DNA from: Paraburkholderia sp.
Lineage (GTDB): Bacteria > Pseudomonadota > Gammaproteobacteria > Burkholderiales > Burkholderiaceae
Direction: 5' to 3'
Assembly: GCA_004322045.1 (NCBI GenBank)
Contig: SCRN01000033.1
Location: 124,001 to 188,000 of the forward strand
DNA length: 64,000 nt
Positions 8,868 through 17,754 of the stretch are shown in pieces. Under the pieces are notes generated by a model that searched no databases, was not told where the DNA came from, and saw only the letters and a list, made by a program, of their open reading frames with translations. Within the stretch, counting starts at the first letter, position 1. Every line of letters begins with the position of its first letter. A program made the translations under genes and the position numbers.

Positions 8868-11036
8868 TCAACCCTGGGGCGCGACCGCCACGCACGCGTC
8901 GGCTATCCCGGGCGAGCGTTGCCGGTGGGCGTCGAGCAGCGTGCCGAACGCCTCGGCCGTGAGCGGCCTGCCGAGCAAGTACCCCTGCATCTCATCGCAG
9001 CTCAGCGCCTCGAGCTTGTCGCGCTGCGATTGCGTTTCGACCCCCTCGGCCACGACGTCCATCCCGAGCGAATGGGCAAGCGCGATGATCGCGGACACGA
9101 TCGCCGTGCCCTCGTCGCTTTGCGTATCGAGCCCATCGACGAAAAAGCGGTCGATCTTCAACTGCCGCACGCGGAACCGCTGCAGGTAGGCCAAGCTCGA
9201 GTAGCCCGTGCCGAAATCGTCGATCGCGACTTCGAACCCGCTCTGCTGAAACGCATGCACCATGTCGGCCGTGCGCCGTACGTCGTGCATCGCCGCCGTC
9301 TCCGTTATCTCGAACATGATCGCATCGCTCCCGATGCGCTCCTCCCCGAGGATCTCGAGAATCTGCGAGAGCAAGTCCGGCTGTGCGAGCTGGCGCGGCG
9401 ACAAATTGATGGCGATCTTCGTCGGTTGCAGGTTTTGCGCCTGCCAGCGGCGAATCTGCCGGCAGGTCTCGCGCACGACCCAATAGCCGATAGGCACGAT
9501 TTGCCCATTGCGTTCGGCGATCGAAATGAATTCCGCGGGCGCAAGCAGCCCGAGCGCGGGGTGATTGAGCCGCAACAGCGCTTCGGCGCCGGCAAGGCTG
9601 CCGTCGCTGCCGTAGAACTTCGGCTGGAAATGCAGCGAGAAATAGCCCTTGTCGAGCGCCTCGTGCATTGCCTGCTGGATCTGCAACGTGCGGGTAGCCT
9701 GCTCGCTCATGTCCGATTCGAAGAAGCGGCAGGTGCCCCGTCCCGCGCGCTTGGCGGCATACATGGCGGCGTCGGCGTTTTTGAGCAGCGTCTCGACGGT
9801 GTCTCCGTCGCGCGGGAACAGCGCGATGCCCACGCTCGGCGCAACCTGCAAAGGGTGCGCATCGATCCAGATGCTGTCATGCATGCGCTCCAGCACCAGT
9901 TCGGCGACCCGCCGCGCATCGCCGGGCATGCCGACGTGGCGCACGACCATGACGAACTCGTCGCCGCCCAGACGGGCAACGATATCGCCCGCGCTCTTGC
10001 AATCGATCAAGCGCTTCGCGAAGGCTTTGAGCACTTCGTCGCCCACCGTGTGCCCGAGCGAGTCGTTGATGGTCTTGAAGCCGTCCAGATCCATGAACAG
10101 GACGGCGAATTGGCCCTTGCCGCGCTTGCCCAGTTCGATTGCGCGCTCGATGTGCTCGGTGAGCGTGCGGCGATTGGGCAGTTCGGTCAGCGCGTCGAAC
10201 GCGGCCATATGCATGATGCGCCCGTTGAGCTGCGAGACGGATCGCATGAGAAACGCCGTGCGTGCATCGAAACGCGAGACCATCAGCGTGCCGATCAAGA
10301 TGGCGACCGTGAAGATGGCGATCGTCGTGCCGAGCCAGCGCAGGTCCACCCCGCCGCCCGCCGCGCCGCAAATCGAACCGGGTAGAACGGTTGCGGCGGC
10401 GTTGGCCGTGTAGTGCATGCCGGTAATGGCGAGGCCCATGACGAGGGCGGCGGCGGCGCGCTTGGCGAACACGTGAGCCTGATCCTCCGCGCGCAGCCGG
10501 TAGGCAATCCAGAGCGCGGCGCCTGAAGCCGCGATCGCGATGACGAGTGAGGCGGCGACGAGTTCGGCATCGTAGACGATGCCCGGTTGCATGCGCATTG
10601 CGGCGTCGCCCAAGTAGTGCATGGCGGCGATGCCGAGGCCCATGAGGACCGCGGCCGCGGCGAACTGCCGGGGACCGAGCGTCGCATGCGTGATCACGCG
10701 CAGCGCGAAGTACGAGACCAGAATGGCGACGAGGAGCGACCCGCTAGTGATCGTGAAGTCGTACCCGATCGGGATCGGCAGCGAGTACGCGAGCACGCCG
10801 ATGAAGTGCATCGACCAAATGCCCACGCCCATCGCGCCCGCGCCGCCGGCCAACCAGGCTTGGCGCTGGCGGCGGCCGGAAGCGGAGGCGATGCGCCCCG
10901 ACAGATCGAGCGCCGTGAACGAGGCGAGCGTTGCGACGGCGAGCGACAGCCCGACGAGCCAGAAGTTGTAAATGCCCTGCATGGCGGACTCGTAGTTGGC
11001 GCGAATGGTCTCTTGCTCTTTATCGGCAGGCGCCAC
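8868..11036 (-). CDS. MHYT-GGDEF-EAL cyclic-di-GMP signalling protein
   Basis: This 722-residue membrane protein has three domains. Seven predicted membrane helices (about 24-260) form an MHYT sensor with repeats SMHFIG (75-80), AMHYLG (138-143) and GMHYTA (206-211), a family proposed to bind copper and sense O2, CO or NO. A GGDEF domain (about 275-440) has an intact R-L-G-G-D-E-F at 355-361. An EAL domain (about 455-705) has E-A-L-L-R at 485-489 and DDFGTGYSSL. The inhibitory I-site is degenerate: S-A-G-D replaces R-x-x-D before GGDEF. Both enzymatic motifs look intact, so either synthesis or breakdown of c-di-GMP is possible. The GTG at 11036 lacks a good ribosome site; ATG 10982 (MQGIYNFW) is an alternative start. 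Confidence 0.93.
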   Translation of the reverse strand: MAPADKEQETIRANYESAMQGIYNFWLVGLSLAVATLASFTALDLSGRIASASGRRQRQAWLAGGAGAMGVGIWSMHFIGVLAYSLPIPIGYDFTITSGSLLVAILVSYFALRVITHATLGPRQFAAAAVLMGLGIAAMHYLGDAAMRMQPGIVYDAELVAASLVIAIAASGAALWIAYRLRAEDQAHVFAKRAAAALVMGLAITGMHYTANAAATVLPGSICGAAGGGVDLRWLGTTIAIFTVAILIGTLMVSRFDARTAFLMRSVSQLNGRIMHMAAFDALTELPNRRTLTEHIERAIELGKRGKGQFAVLFMDLDGFKTINDSLGHTVGDEVLKAFAKRLIDCKSAGDIVARLGGDEFVMVVRHVGMPGDARRVAELVLERMHDSIWIDAHPLQVAPSVGIALFPRDGDTVETLLKNADAAMYAAKRAGRGTCRFFESDMSEQATRTLQIQQAMHEALDKGYFSLHFQPKFYGSDGSLAGAEALLRLNHPALGLLAPAEFISIAERNGQIVPIGYWVVRETCRQIRRWQAQNLQPTKIAINLSPRQLAQPDLLSQILEILGEERIGSDAIMFEITETAAMHDVRRTADMVHAFQQSGFEVAIDDFGTGYSSLAYLQRFRVRQLKIDRFFVDGLDTQSDEGTAIVSAIIALAHSLGMDVVAEGVETQSQRDKLEALSCDEMQGYLLGRPLTAEAFGTLLDAHRQRSPGIADACVAVAPQG

Positions 11037-11093
11037 CTGCGAATTTATTGCGCCCCATTTATTTGCGGGCGGCTTAGGGTTTTACCCCCGGCG

Positions 11094-11744
11094 TCAGTTC
11101 TTGGTGCCGAATAGACGGTCTCCGGCGTCGCCGAGGCCCGGCACGATATACGCGTGCTCGTTCAGATGCGAGTCGAGCGAAGCGACATAAAGCTTGACGT
11201 CGGGGTGGGCGTCTTGGAACACCTGGACCCCCTCGGGCGCGGCCACGAGCGCGACGAACGAAATATGCTCGCCCGCCACGCCGCGCCGCTTCAAGACGTC
11301 GACCGCGTGCACGGCCGAATAGCCTGTCGCCACCATCGGATCGCACAGAATGAAGGTGCGGTCTTCGAGATCGGGCAGCCGCACGAGGTATTCGACGGGC
11401 CGATGCTCGGCGTCGCGGTATACGCCGATATGCCCGACGCGCGCGGACGGAATCAGCTCGAGCAAGCCGTCCGACATGCCGATCCCCGCGCGCAGCACGG
11501 GGACGATGGCGAGCTTTCTGCCCGCGATCACCGGCGCGTCGATTTCGACGAGCGGCGTCTCCACGCGGCGCGTCGTGATCGGCAAGTTGCGCGTGATCTC
11601 ATACCCCATCAACAGCGTGATTTCGCGCAGGAGCTCCCGAAATGTGCGCGTGGACGTGTCTTTGTCGCGCATATGCGTGAGTTTGTGCTGAATCAGCGGG
11701 TGGTTGAGGATGAATAGGTTCGGGAAGCGGCTATCTTGTTTCAT
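11094..11744 (-). CDS. upp: Uracil phosphoribosyltransferase
   Basis: Upp converts uracil and PRPP to UMP in pyrimidine salvage. I start it at [20 protein letters not shown] (ATG 11744), giving 216 residues, the usual length. The longer open frame upstream overlaps the divergent SDR gene and is not coding. Motifs: [20 protein letters not shown], the PRPP-binding block [20 protein letters not shown], and the C-terminal [16 protein letters not shown]. It is divergent from the SDR gene, with a 187-bp shared control region. Confidence 0.97.
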   Translation of the reverse strand: MKQDSRFPNLFILNHPLIQHKLTHMRDKDTSTRTFRELLREITLLMGYEITRNLPITTRRVETPLVEIDAPVIAGRKLAIVPVLRAGIGMSDGLLELIPSARVGHIGVYRDAEHRPVEYLVRLPDLEDRTFILCDPMVATGYSAVHAVDVLKRRGVAGEHISFVALVAAPEGVQVFQDAHPDVKLYVASLDSHLNEHAYIVPGLGDAGDRLFGTKN

Positions 11745-11890
11745 GGCGGGGGCGCGAGGCGGCGCGATCGAGAGAGAGTCGCGCAAGTTTACCGAAAGAC
11801 GCGGGCGGGCCGGGGGCGATTTTTCCGGCGGCGGCATTTGGCCCGTGCCGCGCGCCGCGGCGGCGCTCGGCGCGATCGCGGCGATTCTTC

Positions 11891-11896
11891 TACAAT
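11891..11896 (+). promoter_or_regulatory. Likely -10 element for the SDR gene
   Basis: TACAAT fits the sigma-70 -10 consensus at 5 of 6 positions and lies 36 bases before the ATG at 11932. No good -35 hexamer is visible 17 bp upstream. Confidence 0.4.
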
Positions 11897-11931
11897 CGCC
11901 CCCATTGCCGGCCGATATTGGGGACACACGC

Positions 11932-12711
11932 ATGGATCTTGGAATCGCAGGACGCACCGCGCTCGTTTGCGCGGCCAGCAAGGGACTCGGGCGTGGTTGC
12001 GCCGAGGCGCTTGCCGCCGAGGGTGTGGCGCTCGTCATCGTCGCGCGCACGCAAGCGACGCTCGAGGCCACTGCGGCGGAGATCCGCGCGAACACGGGCG
12101 TGCCGGTGCGAACCGTTGCCTGCGACATCACCACCGCCGAGGGCCGAGCGGCCGCGCTGGCGGCCTGTCCGGCGCCGGACATCCTGGTCAACAACGCGGG
12201 CGGCCCGCCGCCGGGCGACTTCCGCCAGTTCACGCACGAGGACTGGATCCGCGCGCTCGAGGCCAACATGTTGACGCCCATCGCGCTGCTGCAGGCCACG
12301 ATCGACGGCATGATCGAGCGCGGCTTCGGTCGCATCGTCAACATCACGAGCTCGTCCGTGAAGGCGCCGATCGATGTGCTGGGCCTGTCGAACGGGGCGC
12401 GCTCGGGTCTTACCGGCTTCGTCGCCGGTGTTGCGCGCAAGGTGGTTCAGCACAACGTGACCATCAACAACCTGCTGCCCGGGCTGTTCGATACCGATCG
12501 AATTGCGACTACGCTCAACGCGCAGGCGCAGGCCAAGGGGATCAGCGTGGACCAGGCGCGGCGCGAGCGCGCGGCCGGCATTCCGGCGCAGCGGCTCGGG
12601 CAGCCCGGCGAATTCGGCAAAGCCTGCGCATTCCTGTGCAGCGCGCATGCGAGCTACATTACGGGCCAGAACTGGCTCATCGATGGCGGCGCTTATCCCG
12701 GCACTTTCTGA
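11932..12711 (+). CDS. Atypical short-chain dehydrogenase/reductase-family protein
   Basis: This 259-residue protein has the SDR fold. The nucleotide-binding loop [14 protein letters not shown] stands in for T-G-x3-G-x-G, and the NNAGGPPPG motif and a C-terminal [16 protein letters not shown] are present. The catalytic region is unusual. The serine of [12 protein letters not shown] is kept, but the tyrosine and lysine of Y-x3-K are replaced by S and R (L-S-N-G-A-R-S-G-L). This variant occurs in a subset of proteins annotated as 3-oxoacyl-ACP reductases. Whether it is an active oxidoreductase is doubtful. It is divergent from upp and 71 bases upstream of mgsA. Confidence 0.85.
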   Translation: MDLGIAGRTALVCAASKGLGRGCAEALAAEGVALVIVARTQATLEATAAEIRANTGVPVRTVACDITTAEGRAAALAACPAPDILVNNAGGPPPGDFRQFTHEDWIRALEANMLTPIALLQATIDGMIERGFGRIVNITSSSVKAPIDVLGLSNGARSGLTGFVAGVARKVVQHNVTINNLLPGLFDTDRIATTLNAQAQAKGISVDQARRERAAGIPAQRLGQPGEFGKACAFLCSAHASYITGQNWLIDGGAYPGTF

Positions 12712-12782
12712 CTGCGCCGCGTCCGCCCGGCCGTCGGAGTATTTGATTTGATGACATCGTTTGATTTGGAAGGAGTTGCGCC

Positions 12783-13172
12783 ATGACCCCCTGCGTTGCG
12801 CTGATCGCGCACGATCACAAGAAGGAAGACATCGTCGCCCTTGCAGGCGAGTACGCGCCGACGTTGCGCAGCTGCAAGCTCATCGCGACGGGCACCACGG
12901 GCGGGCGCATTGCGGATACGCACGGCTTGACGGTCGAACGGATGCTCTCCGGCCCCTACGGCGGCGACTTGCAAATCGGAGCGATGCTGGCCGAGGGAAA
13001 AGTCGATCTCGTGATTTTCCTGCGCGATCCGATGACGCCGCAGCCGCACGAACCCGACATCAACGCACTCGTGCGCGCGTGCGACGTGCATGACGTTCCT
13101 TGCGCGACCAACGTCGCCACGGCGCGCATGCTGCTCGATACGCTCGCCGCGCGCACGTCGGCCACGGCTTGA
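12783..13172 (+). CDS. mgsA: Methylglyoxal synthase
   Basis: MgsA converts dihydroxyacetone phosphate to methylglyoxal and phosphate, a bypass of lower glycolysis used under phosphate limitation or sugar-phosphate stress. The 129-residue protein contains the expected blocks: [12 protein letters not shown] at the start, the phosphate-binding [21 protein letters not shown] with the catalytic aspartate region, [15 protein letters not shown] and the C-terminal [14 protein letters not shown]. It follows the SDR gene in the same direction; a ribosome site (GGAAGGAG) lies just before the ATG. Confidence 0.95.
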   Translation: MTPCVALIAHDHKKEDIVALAGEYAPTLRSCKLIATGTTGGRIADTHGLTVERMLSGPYGGDLQIGAMLAEGKVDLVIFLRDPMTPQPHEPDINALVRACDVHDVPCATNVATARMLLDTLAARTSATA

Positions 13173-13286
13173 GCACTGCACTCGGGGCAGGGGCACTGAA
13201 ACGGTGGCGCAGCGATAGGGCTGCGGCGTTTCGCTGCGAGGCATGAAACGAATCAATCGAGCGACAGGCTCGGCAAGGAGAATCCC

Positions 13287-14261
13287 ATGGTGAAAGCGAT
13301 TCGAATCGACCGCACGGGCGGTCCCGAAGTCATGCAATGGGTCGACGTCGAAGTGGGTGCGCCCGGCACCGGCGAAGTGCGCATCGCGCAACACGCGGTC
13401 GGGCTCAATTACATCGACGTCTACTTTCGTACCGGCCACTACCCGTTGCCGCTACCAGCGGGGCTCGGCATGGAGGCGGCCGGCGTCGTCACCGAGGTGG
13501 GTTCCGGCGTCACACGCTTGAAAGCCGGCGACCGCGTCGCCTACGTCGCGCGTCCGCCCGGCGCCTATGCCGAGGAACGCGTGCTGCCTGCCGACGCGCT
13601 CGTCAAGCTGCCCGATTCGATTGCCTTCGACGATGCGGCCTCGGCCATGCTGCAGGGCCTGACCGCGCAGTACCTGCTGCGGCGAACGTTCCGTGTCGAA
13701 CCGGGCCAGACGATCCTGATCCATGCTGCCGCGGGCGGTGTGGGCCTGTTCGTTTGTCAGTGGGCCAAGGCGCTCGGGGCGACGGTGATCGGGACGGTGG
13801 GTTCGGACGAAAAGGCCGAACTGGCCAAGGCGCACGGGTGCGATCACCCGATCGTCTATACGCGCGAAAACTTCACCGAGCGCGTGAAGGAGATCACGAA
13901 CGGGGCCGGCGTCCCCGTCGTCTACGACTCGATCGGCAAGGACACGTACAAAGGCTCGCTCGATTGCCTCGCGCCGCTCGGCTATTTCGTCAGCTTCGGC
14001 AGCGCCTCTGGGCCGCTGCCCCCGATCGAGGCGGCGGAACTTTCGAACCGCGGCTCGCTGTTTTTTACGCGGCCCACGCTGTTCAGCTATATCGCCAAGC
14101 GCGAATGGCTCGATGCGATGGCCTCCGAGCTGTTCGAAGTGATCGCCTCGGGCAAGGTCAAGACGAACGTGCGTCAGCGCTATGCGCTCAAGGATGTGGC
14201 CGACGCCCATCGCGCGCTAGAAGGGCGCAAGACCACAGGCTCGACGGTGCTGTTGCCTTGA
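13287..14261 (+). CDS. NADPH:quinone oxidoreductase (zeta-crystallin type)
   Basis: This 324-residue medium-chain dehydrogenase/reductase lacks the zinc ligands of alcohol dehydrogenases and matches the quinone oxidoreductase/zeta-crystallin family. It shows an N-terminal GGPEVMQW, HAVGLNYIDVYFRTGHYPLP, the Rossmann motif AAAGGVGLFVCQWAKALGA (about 150-168) and GVPVVYDSIGKDTY. Members reduce quinones with NADPH, often by one electron. A clear ribosome site (AAGGAGA) precedes the ATG. It is a separate unit from mgsA, with a 114-base gap. Confidence 0.93.
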   Translation: MVKAIRIDRTGGPEVMQWVDVEVGAPGTGEVRIAQHAVGLNYIDVYFRTGHYPLPLPAGLGMEAAGVVTEVGSGVTRLKAGDRVAYVARPPGAYAEERVLPADALVKLPDSIAFDDAASAMLQGLTAQYLLRRTFRVEPGQTILIHAAAGGVGLFVCQWAKALGATVIGTVGSDEKAELAKAHGCDHPIVYTRENFTERVKEITNGAGVPVVYDSIGKDTYKGSLDCLAPLGYFVSFGSASGPLPPIEAAELSNRGSLFFTRPTLFSYIAKREWLDAMASELFEVIASGKVKTNVRQRYALKDVADAHRALEGRKTTGSTVLLP

Positions 14262-14280
14262 GCTGATGCCCGATCCGCGT

Positions 14281-14314
14281 CGGCATCGGCATCGGCATCG
14301 GCATCGGCATCGGC
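14281..14314. repeat. Hexanucleotide tandem repeat (CGGCAT)n
   Basis: Five perfect CGGCAT units followed by CGGC. The array ends 9 bases before a TATAAT (14324-14329) and occupies the place of the -35 element for the DUF4126 gene. Confidence 0.85.
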
Positions 14315-14323
14315 GCACGTGTC

Positions 14324-14329
14324 TATAAT
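14324..14329 (+). promoter_or_regulatory. Consensus -10 element for the DUF4126 gene
   Basis: TATAAT is a perfect -10 hexamer, 66 bases before the ATG at 14395. No -35 match is found because the upstream sequence is the CGGCAT repeat array. Confidence 0.5.
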
Positions 14330-14394
14330 GAGATAAAAGCGCGCACCGCGAGCGTGCGCGCGCGGCCTCAGTCGCCGGCTGGCAGGGAGGGGCA

Positions 14395-15012
14395 ATGCTC
14401 GACGCACTTTCGCTGGGCGCAGGTCTATCATGGGCCAGCGGCTTGCGTCTTTATCTGACTGTCTTTCTCGTGGGCGTTTTCGCCCGGCTGGGCATCGTCC
14501 ATCTGCCCGACACGCTAGCGGTGCTCGACTCGGGCTGGGTCATTGGCGCAGCGGCCGTGCTCGCCGTCGTCGAGTTCCTGGCCGACCGCATTCCCGCCTT
14601 CGATTCGCTTTGGGATGCGATTCACACGTTCATTCGCATTCCCGCCGGCGCGCTGCTTGCCGCGGGCGCGCTCGGGCATGCCGATCCGGCGTTGCTCACC
14701 GCGGCCGCGCTCGCGGGCGGAGCGCTGGCCGGGTCGGCGCATTTGACCAAGGCCGGCACGCGCGCACTCATCAACTTCTCGCCCGAGCCTTTCTCGAACT
14801 GGGTCGCCTCGTCGATGGAAGACGTGCTCGTCTGCGTGGGGCTGGCGCTCGCCTTGTTCGTGCCGCTCGTCTTCCTTGTGCTGATGGCGCTCTTTCTCGC
14901 ATTTGCGGGCTGGGCGCTGCCGCGTTTGTGGCGCGGCGTGCAGGGCGGCTTTCGCGCAATGGCGGCGCATATGGTCTCGCGCCTGGGCTCGTTCGGGGGC
15001 AAGCGCGATTGA
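14395..15012 (+). CDS. DUF4126-domain membrane protein
   Basis: This 205-residue protein is mostly hydrophobic, with four to five predicted membrane helices: about 5-30 (LGAGLSWASGLRLYLTVFLV), 42-60, 80-115 (Ala/Gly-rich) and 145-180. It matches the DUF4126 family, whose function is unknown. The FADRIPAFDSLWD-like segment (here LADRIPAFDSLWDAIHTFIR) and the TKAGTRALINFSPEPFSNW segment are typical. The stop overlaps a TTG of the following permease frame, so the two genes may be translationally coupled. Confidence 0.85.
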   Translation: MLDALSLGAGLSWASGLRLYLTVFLVGVFARLGIVHLPDTLAVLDSGWVIGAAAVLAVVEFLADRIPAFDSLWDAIHTFIRIPAGALLAAGALGHADPALLTAAALAGGALAGSAHLTKAGTRALINFSPEPFSNWVASSMEDVLVCVGLALALFVPLVFLVLMALFLAFAGWALPRLWRGVQGGFRAMAAHMVSRLGSFGGKRD

Positions 15013-15056
15013 GCCGCGCCGCGACTCCCGGCACGCCGCGGCCGCCGGCTAGCCGC

Positions 15057-17603
15057 ATGGGGCTCGTCCGCCAAGCTGCGCGCATGACCGCGCGGGACTG
15101 GCGCGCCGGCGAGTTGACGATGCTCGTCATTGCGCTGGTGCTTGCGGTCGCCGCGCTTTCCAGCGTCGGTTTTCTCGCCGATCGTCTGCAACAGGGGCTA
15201 GAGCGCGACGCGCGACGGATGATCGCAGCCGATTTCGTCGTCCGCTCGGATCATCCCGTCGATTCCGCATTCTTCGACGAGGCCCATAGCCTCGGCCTGC
15301 GCACAGCCACCACCACGATCTTTCCGAGCATGGTCGCGCGCGTCGCAACGGACGCGGCGAACGATCCAGGGTTGTCGAACGCGCGGCTGGCCGCGGTCAA
15401 AGCCGTCTCATCGACGTATCCGCTGCGCGGCGCCTTGCGCATTGCGCCCGCGGCCGATGCGCCGGACCACCGCGCCGACGGCGTTCCGGCCAAAGGCACG
15501 GTGTGGGTCGATGAACAACTGCTCGAAGCGCTGCATGCGCGCGTGGGCGAACTCGTCGCGCTCGGCGATCGCCGTTTCACGATCGGCGCCGTCATCACGC
15601 GAGAACTCGATCGCGGCTTTGCCTTCGTCAATTTTTCTCCCCGCGTCATGGTGCGCGCCGACGAACTCGCTTCCACCGGGCTCGTCGGCTACGGCAGCCG
15701 CGTGACGTACCGGTTGCTGGTCGCCGGAGACGATGCCGCCGTCGCGCGCTTTTCGGCATTCGCGCACGCGCGCATCGACGGCGGCAAGCTGCGTGGCGTG
15801 GCGCTTGAATCGTTGAACGACGGCCAGCCCCAGGTGCGAGCGACGCTCGATCGGGCCGGGCGCTTTTTGCGTCTCGTCGCGCTGCTGACCGCGTTGCTGG
15901 CGGCCGTCGCAATCGCCATGGCCGCTCACCGCTACGTGCGGCGCCATCTCGATGGCTGCGCCGTGATGCGCTGCCTCGGCCTCGGTCAGCGCGAATTGCG
16001 CACACTGGTTGCACTCGAGTTCGCATTCGTCGGGGCGACGGGGGGCGTTGCGGGCGCCGCCCTCGGCTATGCGGGGCACTTCGTCTTGCTCGCCTGGCTC
16101 GGCAAGCTGATCGCTGTCGCGCTGCCGCAGCCGAGCCTGCTACCGGCACTCGAGGGCATCGGCGCGGCGCTCGTGCTGCTGTTCGGCTTCGCCTTGCCGC
16201 CGCTTTTGCCGCTCACGCGCGTGCCGCCGCTGCGCGTGCTGCGCCGCGAGTGGGACGGGCAGGCCCGCACGGCCTGGTGGGCCTATGCCCTCGGCATCGC
16301 GCTGTTCGGGGCGTTGCTGGTCCTCGCGGCCGGCGAGCTCAAACTTGGCGGCATCGTTGCCACGGGCTTCGCGCTCGGGCTCGTCGTATTCGCGGTCGTG
16401 GCCCGCGCGGCGCTGTGGCTCTGCGCGCGGTTCGCCCGCAGCGACGGCGGCCGGCGCTTCGCCGCCTCCGTCGGGTGGCGCTACGCCTTGGCGTCGCTCG
16501 AACGGCGCGGCTGGGCCAGCGCGCTGCAAATCACCGCACTGGCGATCGGCCTCATGTGCCTGCTGCTCATCGCAATGACGCGCAACGACCTGGTAGCCGG
16601 CTGGCGCGACTCCACCCCCCCCGATGCCCCCAACGAGTTCCTGATCGACATCCAGCCCGACGAGCGGCAAGCGGTGCTCGACTATCTGCGCGAGCGCGGC
16701 ATCGCCGATATCGAGCTCGAGCCGATGGTGCGCGGCCGGCTCGTGGCGATCGACGGCAAGCGCGTCGTGCCGGAGTCATACAAGAAAGACGACGCCCGGC
16801 GCCTCGTCGATCGCGAATTCAATCTGTCGTATCGCAGCGTCTTGCCCAGCGACAACCGCATAGCCGAAGGGCGATGGTACGGCGGCACGAAGCGGCCGGA
16901 GATCTCCATCGAAGCGGGCCTTGCCAAGTTGCTCGGTTTGAAGCTCGGCGACGTGTTGCGCTTCGACGTGACCGGCATGCCGATCGAGGCGCCGATCACG
17001 AGCGTGCGCAAGCTCGACTGGGGCACGTTCAAGGTCAATTTCTTCGTGCTGATGCCGCCGGCCACGCTCGAGGGCCTGCCTGCGATCTTCATCACGAGTT
17101 TCTATCTTCCGCCTGAGCGGCGGCCCATCCTGGATGGCCTCATCGCCGCGCACCCGAACGTCACGGCCATCGATACGACGCCGATCCTCGCGCAAATCCA
17201 GCATGTGCTCGATCAGGTGATCGGCGCCGTTCAGTTTCTGTTTGCGTTCACCTTGGCGGCGGGCGTGCTCGTGCTCTATTCGGCGTTGGCCGGCACACGC
17301 GATGAGCGCGTGCGAGAATCGGCGTTGTTGCGCGCGCTCGGTGCGTCTCACCGCCAGGTGCGCTCGGTTCATGTGGCCGAGTTCGCGCTCGTCGGGGCGC
17401 TGGCGGGGCTGATGGCGGCCGTGGGCGCGCAGGCGCTCGGCATCGTGCTTGCGACGCGCGTGTTCGATTTCCATCTCGACATCGATCCGTGGCTGCTGCC
17501 GGCAGGGGTGGCGGCCGGCGTCGCCTGTGCGGGCGTAGGCGGTTGGCTGAGCCTGCGGCGCGTGCTGCGGCGGCCCGCGGCGCAGTCGCTGCGTGAGGCG
17601 TGA
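15057..17603 (+). CDS. FtsX/LolE-type ABC transporter permease
   Basis: This 848-residue inner-membrane protein has the YbbP-like layout: an N-terminal helix (about 27-50), a large periplasmic region, a first FtsX domain (about 260-400), a central helix cluster, a second periplasmic region, and a second FtsX domain (about 710-840) ending LSLRRVLRRPAAQSLREA. Such proteins pair with a LolD-like ATPase to move lipophilic substrates or carry out mechanotransmission. No ATPase gene is adjacent. The start is ATG 15057; a TTG at 15009, overlapping the stop of the DUF4126 gene, is in the same frame and possible. The stop codon lies inside a heptamer tandem array. Confidence 0.88.
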   Translation: MGLVRQAARMTARDWRAGELTMLVIALVLAVAALSSVGFLADRLQQGLERDARRMIAADFVVRSDHPVDSAFFDEAHSLGLRTATTTIFPSMVARVATDAANDPGLSNARLAAVKAVSSTYPLRGALRIAPAADAPDHRADGVPAKGTVWVDEQLLEALHARVGELVALGDRRFTIGAVITRELDRGFAFVNFSPRVMVRADELASTGLVGYGSRVTYRLLVAGDDAAVARFSAFAHARIDGGKLRGVALESLNDGQPQVRATLDRAGRFLRLVALLTALLAAVAIAMAAHRYVRRHLDGCAVMRCLGLGQRELRTLVALEFAFVGATGGVAGAALGYAGHFVLLAWLGKLIAVALPQPSLLPALEGIGAALVLLFGFALPPLLPLTRVPPLRVLRREWDGQARTAWWAYALGIALFGALLVLAAGELKLGGIVATGFALGLVVFAVVARAALWLCARFARSDGGRRFAASVGWRYALASLERRGWASALQITALAIGLMCLLLIAMTRNDLVAGWRDSTPPDAPNEFLIDIQPDERQAVLDYLRERGIADIELEPMVRGRLVAIDGKRVVPESYKKDDARRLVDREFNLSYRSVLPSDNRIAEGRWYGGTKRPEISIEAGLAKLLGLKLGDVLRFDVTGMPIEAPITSVRKLDWGTFKVNFFVLMPPATLEGLPAIFITSFYLPPERRPILDGLIAAHPNVTAIDTTPILAQIQHVLDQVIGAVQFLFAFTLAAGVLVLYSALAGTRDERVRESALLRALGASHRQVRSVHVAEFALVGALAGLMAAVGAQALGIVLATRVFDFHLDIDPWLLPAGVAAGVACAGVGGWLSLRRVLRRPAAQSLREA

Positions 17604-17683
17604 GGCGTTAGACGTGAGCTGTGAGACGTGAGCTGTGAGACGTGATCTGTAAGACGTGATCTGTAAGACGTGAGGCATGAGAC
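17593..17683. repeat. Imperfect heptamer (GTGAGRC) tandem array
   Basis: Thirteen consecutive 7-bp units related to GTGAGAC/GTGAGCT. From 17610 they also form a 14-bp higher-order unit (AGACGTGAGCTGTG, five copies). The array starts in the last codons of the FtsX-type permease and includes its TGA stop (17601-17603). Confidence 0.85.
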
Positions 17684-17754
17684 GCCAGACCGGTTCCCGC
17701 AGGCATCGTCCGCTGCGATGCCGTTTTCGATGATGGACGTAACGAAGTGAAGGT

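Noticed and set aside
11745-12440. N-terminal extension of upp to 448 codons
   Set aside because: The extension overlaps the divergent SDR gene and is low-complexity; Upp homologues start at MKQDSRFPN.
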